DNA of 64,000 nucleotides from Lycocorax pyrrhopterus obiensis (Eukaryota > Chordata > Aves > Passeriformes > Paradisaeidae): contig JACSVZ010000002.1 of the NCBI GenBank assembly GCA_014706295.1, positions 110,000,930 through 110,064,929 of the forward strand. Direction: 5' to 3'. This document shows positions 10,661 to 23,853 of this stretch, piece by piece (the first letter of the stretch is position 1; every line of letters starts with the position of its first letter). The notes beneath the pieces are model-generated. The model was given only the letters and a program-made list of their open reading frames with translations. It was not told the DNA's origin and searched no databases. The position numbers and the translations under genes are program-made.

Positions 10661-13600
10661 TACAAAACCTTGTGTTTGGCTGCTCATCATTTTGTTAGAC
10701 CAGCTTCTAGGCTGAAATATTCCATGCTAAACATCTGCCTCTGGCTGAATTCCTTTCTTTGATTCTTCTTCTTTCTTTCAGAAAATGAGTCAGAATTCGT
10801 TAGCGTTTTATGAGAAAAAGTCTATGGGAAAATACCTTGCTCTATTCTTAAGTATGTTTAAAAAATTCTGATGAGTGTCTTTAAGATGATTTAGTTTTGG
10901 CAGAAGTTTAACTATTTCTGGGATATGTCTTTTCCATCATAACAAAATTGTACAAGAAGTCTTTAGGATTAACTACTGTTTCATTTACCCTGTAAGCTTT
11001 TGCTAAAATTTATGAAAAATGCTGAACATGCCATAAATTTAGAAATACACTTCAACTTCACAGCTTAAATTTCGCTTCCAATTCTCAATCCTTATTCCAA
11101 AGTATAATGATTATAAAATAATCATCAAAATAGCTGTGATAATATTTTGGGGATACTTTTTCATCTAGAGCAAAATTTATTTTTGATAGTTGTATTCTTA
11201 GAATGGCCATAATGTTTCGTGTCACCAAAATGAAATTGATGTTTGGTTTGGAGAACATCGGTTGGAATGGTTGAAATTTTAGTAATGTAACTAGATAACC
11301 TTCTCTTTGCTTCTAGTCAGGAATGTGAAGTGTCAGCACAGCAAATGCATGCCACTTTCAGCTTTCATCTCTTTAGGTTCAAGTTAAGGGTGTCTCACTA
11401 ATCTGAGAACCTTCTTGAATTTTGTTTCCCTTCCGTTTTGCCCAGTAATATTTCTAAGCCACATTGTTTCCAGGACTGTTTCAGACTTCGGCACAGAATT
11501 AGAGGAAAGAACTTCTCAAATAACAAACTCATTTGAGTTACTAAAGAAGCCTGAAGATTATTGTGGAGGATTGAAGTAACTTAGTTGCCGGGAGAGCTGT
11601 CACTTCGTTTTGGATATCCCATAGACGTGCAGACCAGAAGCTCATTGCTAAAGCAACGGGGAGCAGTTTCAAATGAGATCAGTTTAAAGTCCTCCTTACA
11701 TTTGAGATTTAAGGAAAAAATTTTCCATGAGTTCCAGCTGTCGTCCCCACTAGACATTTCATACTGCAGAATTTTATGCCTTTATTTTGTTGTTGCTTAC
11801 TTTTACGTTGTATCCTTGTCCATATTATTCAAAACCCCTAGTTTGCAGCTTTATTTTTTTTAAAAATTCCTGTCTGTTACCTCCCTGACCCCTTTCTGTA
11901 AGTAACCATTGTGGTTTGGCTGCCTCTTGGTCACTGGGATGAATCACTGCCCAGAAGAGAGCACCTCCTTTCAGCACGCACTTTCTGGTGTTTATGCAGT
12001 GCACAGGGTCTCACTTTGGCTGACTCATTCTGCAGGGTAGAAGAAACCTTTGTGCTTTCTCAGATTTTGACAATTTTGGGGCAGAGTCACATTCTACAGC
12101 CGGTCCCTGTGTTGGAATAGGCACTCACCAAGGATATGGGTTTCTGCAAGGTGATTGGAAATCCCACTTCTGTAAATCAAGGCAACCGTACCAGGCAGAG
12201 GCCTGAAGGGAGGGAATATCAGAATTTGCCTGTGCCACACAGCGTTGATTGGATGCTTTCTGTGGTTCAGCTCTAAAAGAGGCGATTGTCAGGCTCTGCC
12301 ACAAATCCAAAGTTTTCTGTTCTTCACAAGATGTAAAAGGGGGGCTGAGGTGCGGGCCACATAACAGCAAGTCTCTGATCAGCCAAGCTGATGGTTTGAG
12401 GGTACTCTGTGCAAGGGCTTGTAGACCACTTGCAGGCTTTTTTCTGTATGCAGTGCTGCAACTTCCCCATGAAGTTTCCTGTTTGGGCAAAGAGATCTGG
12501 ACAGCTGAAAGAGAGAGAGAGAGAAAAAAACCAAACCCACAACAAAAACCCAAACCTTTTTCCTGTCAACATCTGCTGGAAGAAAATATAGTGGTTTTCT
12601 GAGTTACATTCAGACAACCTTCCTGTCTATAGGAGGGAACACTAATAATATTTAAAGCAAACTCATGTAGGTTCCTACTGTAACTTCTGAAATTTTGCTT
12701 TCTGTACATCCTACCTTCTATTGGTTTTCTTTGTCTTGCAGCTGTCATCAAAACAGTACTTCACCTTAAATGCAGAAACATTTTATTCTCTAGCATTTGC
12801 AATCTGATGCAAGATTTTTGGTATTTGTTGACCCAAGGTTAAGATTCATGATTGTGTTACAACTGAATTTGAGAATAGTGAATACTGAACTGACAATAAA
12901 GCAAAACCATTGATCTTTCCTTCCAAACTGCTCCTTCCTCTCAGGGAAAAGTGACCTTCAAGGGGCAACAAATTTTTGGTTTGCTGAGGCAAGTGGAACA
13001 CATGCATGAGGGGAGGAGGGTGAAGCCCTGGAGCTGAGGACAGGGTTTCAGATGTAACACCACGTTTTGAGGAAGGCTGAAAGCTTTACAGAAGAGGATA
13101 TAAACAATCACTCCGCCTCTTCCAGTTTCAGTGACTACTTAAGATGATGGGAAGAAAGGATTTTAGCAGCTGGAATGCCATGAAACATGTACGTGATGAA
13201 GAAAACATGGATAGCTCTTAACAGGATTTCCTTTACTATGTAAAATTCTTCTAAAACCACAGAAGTCTGAGATTTGCTAGTTGCTGCTTATTTTCTTAAT
13301 TCTTGATAGTTTGTTTTATTACTTAAGAATTAACACTATAAATTAGAGACATGGCAAGTGGCCAAATTTTTTTTTTCCTAGCCAGCCATCTGAACGTGTT
13401 ACAGCATTGGAAAGGAAAGAATCAAATGTAAACTTGTCTTCTTCAAACATGAATTCTTTGTATTGTTTTTGGTTTTCTATGAGAAACAATAATGACATGC
13501 ATAGTCTCTTTAAGTAGCTTGCATATGTTCTTATAAAGAATGTGTAGTGTTTAAAGCAAAGCCAAATTCAGCAGCCTTTTAAAAATTAATATAAATGTGG

Positions 13601-16245
13601 CAAGAAGCCATCATGCCTACGAGACACTTGGTGTGTTTCTGAGAAAAATCTTCTTGAATGGCTTCAGAACTTACCAGCCCAGGAAAAATGACAACATGTA
13701 TAGATCAGAATAGCAACCAGATGGTTTTGTACAGACTGTGAAAACCTTGTAATCCAGACCTGGTTTTCAGCATTGACTTTGGGTTACAAGGCTCTGCTTG
13801 GTATCTTCCTGCTTGCTGAGTTTGTTATGCCTGCACCTGCAAGTTATACGTGAGGGAGGAGGAAGAACAATAATGAGATGCCAAGCAAAAGAATGTTTTT
13901 ATTTTGATTTATGCTTGTAATTTGACATTTTATACTTTTTACGCTTGAGAATGAAAGTAAAACTTTGTGGCTTGAACCAGAAAATGGTTGGCTATTCTTC
14001 CACTGCAGATAGTATGTGACGTCCCAGGAGGGTGTCTACTAACTGCAGTTTTGGAACCACATTTGACAATTAGAAGTTAAATGGTGTTGGGATGAAATAA
14101 TGCCTTTGAAAAAATAACTGAGTGAGACAAATTTGGAAGAGTGTTGCTAGCTTGCTTTATCAAACAAGGCATAAAGTGGAATCTTCTTTGTTTCCTTTAT
14201 AATTCCATAATGTGTATCTGACCTATTCATCTGAACCAAAGGCAGAAAGTGACTTTCATTCTTTGTGCAGTGAGTACTATTCCCAACCTTAATTGCCCAC
14301 AATTCTTTATACTTTCAGTGGGAAAGTTTATTTTATAAAAGCTTTTAGCTAGGATTAGTAGAAATCTGACTTGAGTGTAGCACCTGTATTTTGCATAGTT
14401 CATATTTCTAAAGAATTTCCCAGTTAAGAGAAAGTATAACTTAACTTCTCAGCCATGTTCTTTAGAAATGTCAACTAGATATGTCAGGTACAGTGCAAAA
14501 TTGCCTCTAAACTGCAGTTCATATATATGATTTGTTTGATAGTTCTTAGTTTGATAGTTGAGGAAAAGTAACGGTAATTTGTTTTTCTTAAAAGCATCTG
14601 TCCTTTTCCCATATCATTCAGATAGCATTAAGATAAAGAATTGTGACTGTTTAGCTGGTAAGAACAAATACAAGTTATCCTCACTGTTTTTGCACAAAGC
14701 ATGTATTTGTTAGCGGTTTTTCAAATACGAATGTTGCTTCAAGCAATCTCATCTTCCTCCTTTGTCTTTTCTTATGAGTTTGTAATGGTTTTATTTAGAA
14801 AGCTCTACTTGCATGAGTGTAATTTTTAAATTGATTTAAAAGGAAGGTGGTGAAATAGTCTTCCTTTTGCCTCTTGTCGTGCTTGCTTGGTCTCTTTTAT
14901 CCGTGTGACTTGTGAGGTAAGTCTTGTGGCTGAGGAGTTTTATTTTGTCAGTCTTGCTTTTCATGAGAGTTCACGTGTATACTTGTAGGTGTGTATATGG
15001 TCCTTATTACTGTAGACTTTTCATTATCACAATAGTAATAATTTCCACTCCGTTCTCCTTCCTGCTTGCATATGAGTTGGGGTTTTTTCTGGAATGCTCA
15101 GGGGAGCAGAGCCATTCACTGCTTGGCATTTTCCTAAGCTCCAGTTTTCTTTAGTGTTTGTAAGATGTGGTCTATATTGTTGTAGTTCACTGTTTTCTGC
15201 ATTGGTACTGTGGCCTTTGTGAACTTATTTCTGCCTTGTGTCATGTGATTGTTACATTCAGATGGGCACATCATCCTTCAGCCCTGTGGGTGAGATGCAT
15301 TCTTGCAACACTGCAAGATTTTTAATTTTCAGGAAGAATGGAAAACTGAAAAATGTAGGAGTATCTGCTGTCATAAACGTGGCTTTGTTTTGCTCTTGTT
15401 GATGTGGTGGTGTTACTGTTACTTCTGCTGCTCTGATCTGCGTGGAGGTGCACTGGCTGTCCCAGCTAACACGTTCAAACCATGCAGAGTTCAGTTTGAT
15501 GTCCTGAAACATTTTGTCTCACTCTTGTAGGTCTTGTAGAGATTGCTCTGCTGCTGGAGTTCTATTGACTGGCTCTAAAGAGAGTTTGTTCCCTTTGAGA
15601 ACTTTCCATTTAGGTCTACAGGTGCTCTTTTGGAACACTTGAGCAGTAGCATTTTAGCAAAATTCACTGGAGTGAGGTGAAACTGTGTGTGGTCTTACTG
15701 AGATCGACATTTGATGCATTTCCATACATCAAGCGCCATGAATCCTCTCCTTGCAGTGTGTTCAGCTTCCTGTCACTGTGTCACTGGAGAAACATAAAAT
15801 ATGTGGTTCCCAAGAGATCATAATTTCTATATTTTCCTCCTCATTTGTCTTCCTTATTGGTAGTTACAGAGTTATTAAAACAAACTTTGGAGCTGTATTT
15901 CAGGCACTGAAGCCAGAATGTCTGAACATTTGTTTTTTTAAATTGTGCTCCTCAATGTTTTTTTTTCCTTTTCTCGTCTCCAAACTGCTTTTTGGTTGTT
16001 GAGAGTCAAAGCAGGCTGGCTTTCTTCTTAGCCTCCCTCCTAGGCTGCCCTTGGCATGGCCAGTGCATCATCTGTGACCTTGTACATTCAGTGTTGATGT
16101 GGCTTAAATATATGTGTCTGCTGTGAAGCCACTATGTTAGGTCTGAAGATTAAGGGCATTCAGTCTGCCAGAGACTGTAGAGTCATCTGAAGTCTTCAAA
16201 AGGCTCAAGACCTCAGGGTCTGTGATCTCCAAAGGAATGGGAAGC

Positions 16246-16312
16246 TTTTTTTTTGCCTTTTTTTCCCCCCCTCTTTTTTTTTCTCTTTTTTTTGTTTCTT
16301 TTTAATCCTTCT
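16246..16312. repeat. Polypyrimidine tract about 65 bases long
   Basis: This is a nearly pure T/C run interrupted by only two G residues and containing a C7 block. It ends just before AATCCTTCTAG, so it resembles a very strong splice acceptor on the + strand with a potential exon start at 16315. No supported exon follows it. Such a tract can also form triplex DNA. Confidence 0.8.
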
Positions 16313-16367
16313 AGAATTCAGAGTAAATGCAGAACATCTGCAAAGTACTGTGTCAAAACATATTTTG

Positions 16368-16412
16368 ATGTCATAGTATATGACAGGGTGTATGTCATAG
16401 TATATGACAGGG
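16368..16412. repeat. Tandem duplication of a palindrome (24-bp period)
   Basis: A 21-base segment at 16368-16388 recurs exactly at 16392-16412. Each copy contains the perfect inverted repeat GTCATA-GTA-TATGAC. Just after it, ACAGGG (16407-16412) can also pair with CCCTGT (starting near 16421). Confidence 0.9.
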
Positions 16413-17939
16413 CAGCATCACCCTGTGTACTAAAGGAATAAACAAAAATTAAAATAAGTACCCAGGGAAACTGATGCATTCAGTGTGAAATTTGTTTGTT
16501 CATCTCCCAGGCACTGGAATTATCTTTGCGGTTTGAGCTACTTCATGTCTGGGTTGCAAACTGGAGTGAGAGACCAACATCCCAGAGGACACCTGGAATT
16601 AAATAATTAACTATGTGTGTCAGAGCAGATCTGTTAGGTGGTTAAACCAAAGTGCCTCTAGCTTAGGATCCTGTTTCCGACAGTGACAAGAGCTAACAAA
16701 ATGCCTAGAAAAAATGAAAACAGGGCTAACACTCGATATTTTCCCAAAGTGTTCTCCCAATTACCTCCCACAGACCTCTGACTCAAGGACTTTCTCTAAA
16801 CCAGAATTACTGTCTGTGTTCTTAGTAGTTCTAAATAAAAGTTTTTCTCCTACCATAAAGTTACTGGTTGTTTTTCTGAACCCACGCATACAATATAGAC
16901 CTGTTTTGATCACACAATTATGGAGCATCAGGCTTTTTTGGAAATGATGCCCAAGGTCACCCCCAGGTTTGTTCCATTACTACTGTTGCCAAAAAGACCT
17001 TTCCCTGTGATTTCAAAGGTTCTGCAAACAGTAGCAGTGAGAGGTTGATGTTCCATTTGCCTAGGTTTGTATCATAATTTCTTCATCTTTGTTAGAACTT
17101 CTTGTTTCTTGTCTGGGAGGTTCTTGCCAATCACAGCAAGGCTTCACCAAAGATGCTTCCCTGCTTACATGGCTCATTCCTCCCACCAGTCAGTCTCTCT
17201 CATGGATTTCACTCCTTCTGGACCCACACTTAGAAAGTGTGGAAGAACTAATTTGTTTGATCATGGTCCATCTAGTGACGATTTCTATCTATTGCCTTTC
17301 ACTGGGTAGCATTTATCATGGTAGTGTTCTGCAAAGGGTGATGTGGCTAACCTAGCTCCTAAATGGTACCTGATTTTTCTTGTACGCTGTCCTTTCTGTG
17401 ACCAATATGTCGATTCAGTAGTAGCCAGCATATCTTTGTGAAGGTTTCTCTTCTTACAGAAAATTCTGTGAGAAGTGAGGGAGCATTACAGGCCTTGGTG
17501 GCTGAACCCCTCCTTTCAGATGGTGTTCTTCAGAGGACACATCTTGTACCTCTCAAATACTGCCAGATTTATCGGTGCCTTTCTGGCTTTCTTTGTGGCA
17601 CCTTAAGCCTTGTGTATCAGAGATTGAATTACACTTCATGCCCCTGGGACGAATAAACCCTCTGTTTATATTCATGGGGCCAGATATTTCAAATGATCCT
17701 TGATCCTGTGTCAGTGGATGTTTTCTCTGACTTTCCAGCTGACTGTGTGAAGGCTACAGAGAGATGCTGGAAGGTGCAGCTGTCCCTGTTAGGCCGTGTT
17801 CCAGGACCAGTGAGCTGCAGCAGCCCTCTGTCACCCGAGCTCAGAGCACCCAGGGCTTTGCTGAGAAATGCACCTGTGTCTCACACTGATCAGGCTGATC
17901 TGGGTTTCCACCTTTATCTCCCTCAAGCATTTCACTGTT

Positions 17940-18147
17940 GCAGAGGCATCTGGAACCAGATTGAATATTTGGAGAAGGTCCTTCACTGAAAGCATGGTCA
18001 ATCACTAGAACAGGCTCCCCACAGCACCAAGCCTGTCATTTCAAGGAGCATTTATTGTTTGATTTAGTGCTAGGTGATCATGTATGGAGCAGGACTGGAG
18101 GATCCTTATGGGTCCCTTTCAACTTAAGATAGTCTATGATTCTATAA
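17940..18147 (+). mobile_element. CR1 LINE 3' end, truncated
   Basis: This is the 3' terminal part of a CR1 element. The text CTTCACTGAAAG-ATGGTCAATCACT is followed by GAACAGGCTCCCCA, then CACAGCACCAAGCCTGTC and CAAGGAGCATTTATTG. It finishes with GGAGGATCCTTATGGGTCCC and the terminal repeat CTATGATTCTAT that is typical of avian CR1. The 5' boundary is approximate: similarity is clear from about 17960 and plausible from 17940. The element has lost the reverse transcriptase and cannot move. Confidence 0.88.
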
Positions 18148-21100
18148 GAGCTTTGTTAAGCAGTCCTCAAATTGCTGGTTGCTTCTTCATGGAAGATTTC
18201 TAAATGCATCCAGGCAGCTGTATGCTCACTCTCTGCAAGCATGCATGTGTACTTGTCTTTCAGTGGGAGAATAAACGTTACCTTCAAGTACGTAAACTGA
18301 AGTGGCTTTGCAGGTAGCTGAATTAGCTCATTGACTTTTGTAGAAACTCACCCTGAAGAAAAATCCATGAGTGTTCTGGGCAGCAGAATGTGAAATGAAG
18401 AAATTTGCAGTGTAGGAGTGGGCACAATTGGAGCACAGTTATTGTTTGCACCTTTTAAAATGCGTGCAATTGTAAGATATTCTTCCATATTTAAAATGAC
18501 TAGGTATTGCCATGAAACATGCACATCTGTGTGTTTGCATTTCTTGGGCTGTAATTCTGCTTTGCAAATGAAAGTAAGTGAATGATAACTTCAGCAAGCA
18601 AGTGGGAATTTAGGTAAGTTATCTGAGGGTGAGGGAGAACATTGCAAAACCTTAAAGCGAGCTTTTCACATGGACGAACAAAGAAGTAAACTCTGGAAAC
18701 CGTAGAATTTGCAGTGATCCAGCCTGTCTCCTCACCCACAGATTTGCCCTTCAGTGTGCAGCCACATATGTTTGATTTATTTTTGATTGACATAACAATA
18801 CAAGAGCCAAATGTATTAAAACCAAAGCTACATTCTGAACTTTGGTGTTTCATCATGTGCCAGCAATCCAAAGTGCTTTTCCATGTTGTTCAAGAGAACA
18901 CTATCATCAGCAGTAGTAATAATTTCAGAGTAATTAAACTAAACTATCTCTGTGCATCTAAATAAACAAATAGATTGTGGTTCTGTAGAATGTGCATGTG
19001 TGCCAAGTGTGAGACTTGGCTACTTGTCGAAATTAAGATGCTTTTAGTGTAGAAGCATTCTGCTTCATTTAGTATCAGCTCCCAGTGTTTCCACCAACTT
19101 CAGGCTTGCAAGAGACTCTGGTATCTTGGTAGGATATTTTTTACTCCAATGTCTTTTAGAAACTTTCATTCAGACATAGTTCTTGATTTACCTAGTATGT
19201 TTAACTGTTTTACAGTCAGAGCTATTTAAAAGAAAAGTGTTATTAGGCTGTCATTCATTGTCTTCAACCTGCTGTATCAGCTGAATAACATATAAGCTGC
19301 TGACCAGTAAGAATTGTAAAATTCTGCATGTAAGAAATGTGCAGTTCAGAAGTGATGAGCAGTCTCTCTCACAAATGTCTTAATACTTTTTTTTTTAATA
19401 AACTGTTGGTGTGTTTGAAAATTGAAACTGATTTTTCTGTGACTTGGTTTTTAAAGTGGATGCAAATGCAAATTGTGCAGTATGTCTAGAGGGAAGAGGT
19501 AAGTGCTTAGTTACTTTAAAGGATGAGAATTTTTGTGGTCAGGAGAATTTGTTTATGCGTGCCAAATGACTTGGGGTTGACAGAGGACCACAACTGCAGC
19601 TAGTCAGGCGAAACAGAATTCAAGTGTGAATATTCTAAGCCCTTCCCTTCAGGCATAGAAAACTAGTCAGTGCTCACCCTTGTCAGAATTTTCACGTAAG
19701 CAAACATTAACACAGTGTAGGGAGTATCTGGAGTGGCACTGTGATGTTACAGCTTTCTCTGAGAAGGTGACAGCAGTGAGGAGCAGCAGCAGTGACAACC
19801 ATCTCTCTTCATCAGTCAGTTTCAAAGGACTTGGCAGAAAGGGTTGATTCTCCTACTTCTCAGATCTGGAAAAGGAGGTCAAGCTGTAATGGCTTGGACA
19901 GAATTGGCTTATGTACATCTTGTGCAGACTGTCTGGTGGAACCCTTTATGCTGCTGGAAAATACCAGTTCAGGGGAAACAGAATGCTTTGCAGAAGCATG
20001 TTGCATGTGATGAAAAATTGGTTCACATGAAAGTGGTTTTGAGAACAATTTAGTTTTATATTTCCAAATTGCTTTATTTCAGTTTCAGTATGAAATTTAA
20101 TAAAGAGAGGGACATAATTTTTTATTTTATTTTTGTAGAATTCAACTTTATTGAATAAATTTGAAAGGTTTTAGGGCCCAGTTTCTTTGGTTCGGGCTTC
20201 TTGAGGGTTGGGTTAATTTTTTTTGAAGTTTCTCATAAACTCAAACTAAAATATTTTGATTTATTTTCCAAAGGAAAAACATTCACAGTTGTGAAATGAG
20301 CCTTAAAATAAACAAACAAATAACTAGTACAGCTCTGCTGTTAAGTTCCAGTATCACGTTCACTGTTCCTGCCCTGTTTCTTCTTTGCTGTGGGAAGACA
20401 ATAATTTATATCAGCTGTTTTTCTTGGGATGTTGTGTTTTTCCCAATGCAACTTGTAAATCAAAACGAGTAGAACTGGGACTCTGCTGCCCTTGTCCTCT
20501 GGGACCCTGTCTTGCCCCACTAAATGCTTGTAGCATTCAGCAGGGTAACAACAGTTCTGCCCTCAGTGACCAGAGTGCAGAACTGAGTAAGGCTAGGTGA
20601 GAATGAGAATAAATCTTACATAATCTTACAGCTCAGGCTGAGATCTGTCTGGGCAGCTGTTGCCCTGTGCAGACTGCAAAGAGACCAAGGAGTCCTTTTC
20701 ATGTCAGTGCAAAGTTGTTTCTTGTTCAGCGTAGACAAAAGTGCTTAGAATCGATCTGTGGGGATGCCTGTATCTGTTCATGTTGCTTTAAAATGAGAGC
20801 CCTCTGACTACCCTGCCTGCCTACTGATAAAATGGATGATCAGTTTTGCAATAATTATTTTTAGGTAGTGCATCTTATTCCTCCTTTCTCGACGTTTGTG
20901 GAGAATCATCAGCTTTTAGATGCTTTGTACTCTTCTAACTTGGTTCCTGACAGCTGCTGCTTTGAGAAAGGTCGAGGAGGGCAAACACAACTTTACTTTT
21001 AACACAGTGTTTGGTTATTCTGTTTGTAAATAAATGCATGTTTTGCAGTATCTAATAAAAAAGACTGAACAAAGTCAATGAGTTGCAAGATTTAAAAGTT

Positions 21101-21395
21101 CAGGTGTGGTGGGAGAGGGCTTGTAGTGAGTTTGTGATTTCACTCGTATTTGGAAGAAGTGCAGGTGGGATCTTTTCTTTACAGTTAATAGTATCTATAA
21201 AGAAAACAGAAATTACTGCGAAAGCTTAACACAGGTCTTTTGATAAAGCTGTGTATTCTACTCATATGTGGATTTACCAGGATCAGACAGATGTCCAGAG
21301 TGCAGAGGGACGCACGTCTTTAGAGTGCCAGAACTTCTTTCTTTCTCCTCATCCAGACTTTGCATTTTTATTTTTCATTTCAATTTTCTTTCCAG

Positions 21396-21615
21396 ATAAA
21401 TCCGGTGTTTTAATTGTGAAGATCTTAGAAATATTTGAGGAGTGCACAATACAAGTTGCCATCTGCCAGCAGCTGGAGCAGTCTCCTGTTACTCTTTCAC
21501 CCGAGGATGCTGTCATCAATGCAGAGGAACCAATACTCAAAGTCCTCTTTGCAAGAGAGACAGCAGCTCACCTGAAGAGCAGACCACAGGATGTCATCCA
21601 CATCTATCCCCCATG
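21396..21615 (+). CDS. SPIDR: SPIDR internal exon B (partial gene)
   Basis: This is the next coding exon of SPIDR. The acceptor is a long T-rich tract ending in TTTCCAG, and the donor is GTGAGT from 21616. The first two bases join the last base of exon A to give an Asp codon. Seventy-two codons follow, and the final two bases (TG) begin the Trp codon of a PPW motif that would be completed by the next exon. Conserved pieces I can see are KSGVL-VKILE, EEC--QVA-C-QL, LKVLF--ETA and RPQDV--I-PPW; the middle part (about residues 30-45 of the exon) is divergent. Compared with the remembered human protein the exon is about one residue longer and the residue at the A/B junction differs. The exon lies in the N-terminal half of the protein, and no catalytic motif is expected. 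The following exon was not found in the remaining 42 kb. Confidence 0.88.
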
Positions 21616-23813
21616 GTGAGTAAGAAGAAGGGGCTGCATTTGCTGTAGCACTGCAGAACGGAGAGGAGTCGGTAGAGTGCTGGCTGCACTGTTGTAGGAA
21701 AAACCTTGGGGGGGTAATGGGAGAGCAGGGCATTCTTGTGGTCATCTGTCTCTGGCAGCTTGAGAGACTTCGACAGATACCTTAAAGACAGCTCAGATAA
21801 CAACTAAATGTGTATCATAATGCCTCTAGTGTTGCTCAGGGCTTCAGTTGTGTTTTCACTTAATATTTTCATGTTTAGAGTGCTAGAAAGGTCTGAGCAA
21901 TGTCTTATCAATGATAAGGCCAATAAAGTGCATACTTTCTGGTAGCAAAGTAGTTCAGGAATGCTCATCTGTTGTTGTGAGCATGGGTATAATATTTCAG
22001 TGGAAAAGTCTGTATTAGCTGTATAGCATTCAGTCTTTGGTTTTGTGAGTCCCTCTTCAACACAACCCGTTCTGGAATTCTTCAAAATGTTTGGTCTACA
22101 TTTGTGATTATTTTCTGAATTGGATTATTTACCTGAATTTTAAGGGGTAGCAAAAAGTGGTGAGATGTCTAGTAAAACAGCTGGTTGGTGGTAGCTGTAG
22201 TTTGGAAGGACTACTCTTCATAAAAATTATGGGGAACTTTGAAGTGGGAATATTACACCTCTCTTCACTACCCTCCACCAAAATTATAAAAGAGGAAATA
22301 TTTTTCTTATGTATTTCAGCATTCATTACCTGAGTTTTAGCCTCCAGCTGTCTCTAGTGTTTGACCATATCCTTTTGCAAAATACTTTTTCCTGTTTTGC
22401 AGAGGTCTGTATCTGGTTTTTATCTTCATTGATAGCTGCAAATCTTTTCTGAGTTCCCCAATTTGTAATCTTTTGCTTAACTCTTTTTGGGGGCAATTCA
22501 AAAACTAAGAGAAGATATTTTATTTGGGGTTTATTATGGCTACAGATACAACTATTGATAGTTTAGATGTAAATAGATCGGTAGCAAAGGGAAAATGCAG
22601 TTCAGTATTAATTAAGTCCTAGTTTGATATAATTCTAATTCACTGCACTTTTTTGTTCTCATTTATCTTTTCCTTCACAAGCTTTTTTTCATGCTTTACA
22701 TTTGGTTTTGTTTTCCTGTTTTCTTCTTGTTTCTCTCTCCTACAAACTTAGTTCTGTTTTTCTCTTCAGGTTTCCTCTGTCGTTTTTAAGCCACGAGGCA
22801 TTGCATTTATGCAGCTGTATCCTTTTGTGTAGACCTTAACCTACATGAAGATTTTTGTACCAGAAAAACTGTTTTAATTAGGGTGTGATTCAACTTTTCT
22901 CTTTTTTTCCTTCTTTTTTCTTTTCCTGAGCTGTTACTGTAGAATGCTTAGCATGTGTAAGTCTCAGACTGCTCCAGCTTGCTTCATGTCTGCTCTGGGA
23001 AGATGTAAATCTGCACTGATACAATCCTTTCCAGACTACAGACATCTACAACTGTACTAGTGTAGTCTTCTCATTTGTTTAAATTTTAAGATGTTCTGGA
23101 CACAAAGCTCATTCTTATATGTGTGTAAACTGAGATTTCTTTAGAAAGCTTCATAGCTAGCTGTCTGTCTTCCCAGAAAATACTACTTTTATTTGCTTTT
23201 TTAAATTTTTTTTTTCTTAGTAGGATGTGCTTCTCATGTAGGCAAAAGATTTTTTCATGAAACTATAATGTTTGGACAGAGGATACATCTGCATTGTCAG
23301 AGTTTCTTTCCTTACCTATATGTTTCTCAAGGCACTTTATAAATACACCAGTTAATTGTGGTAAAACTGCACTGTACCTCCTCTCTAGTCCTATTTTCTA
23401 TCTTTTTGAAATTATCTTAATGTCAGTTGCCTCTTTGTTTACTCAACCAACTTCAAAAGAAGTTGGGCTGGATACTGTTAAACTACTGGAGGCGGGGAGG
23501 GGAGAGAATGAGGGATGTTTTTGTTTTAGATTATAATTTGGCACTTTTAGTTTACATTAATTGGAAATTGGACTTGTACACTTAGTGGAAGTTTCCTCTA
23601 TTACAGTTCCAAGCTTCTCTTAAACTCTTGCTTGAGAGCTCTGAATGCTGAAATGTAGTTCTTATAGTTCTTGTTACTCTGCATTGAATTTGTACTTCTG
23701 TTGTTAAAAACAAATGCTGTTTCTGTTAAAACGCTTGTCTGTCAATTCAAGTGTGTGACAAGTGAAAAAACAAATTAACTAAATCTAACCCTGACATGTT
23801 GAAATAAGAATAT

Positions 23814-23853
23814 TTATGTATCTTATTAACATCTTATGTATCTTATTAATATC
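23814..23853. repeat. 20-bp tandem repeat, two copies
   Basis: The units 23814-23833 and 23834-23853 differ at one base. Each starts TTATGTATC and ends in ATC. Confidence 0.9.

Larger units (their letters stand above)
8316..21395 (+). other. SPIDR intron between exons A and B (13,080 bp)
   Basis: This intron runs from a GTAAGA donor to a TTTCCAG acceptor and splits a codon after its first base. It contains the second copy of the repeated segment (8725-8916), an ancient antisense LINE (9105-10660), a long pyrimidine tract (16246-16312), a palindromic tandem duplication (16368-16412) and a CR1 3' end (17940-18147). The open frames at 12.1-12.6 kb overlap on both strands, are unlike any protein I know and have no supporting context. 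In 10.7-16.2 kb and 18.2-21.4 kb I see only ordinary intron sequence. Confidence 0.8.

Noticed and set aside
12125..12617. Overlapping open frames of 142 and 117 codons on opposite strands
   Set aside because: No family resemblance, no supporting splice structure, and a GAGAGA-rich low-complexity part in the middle.
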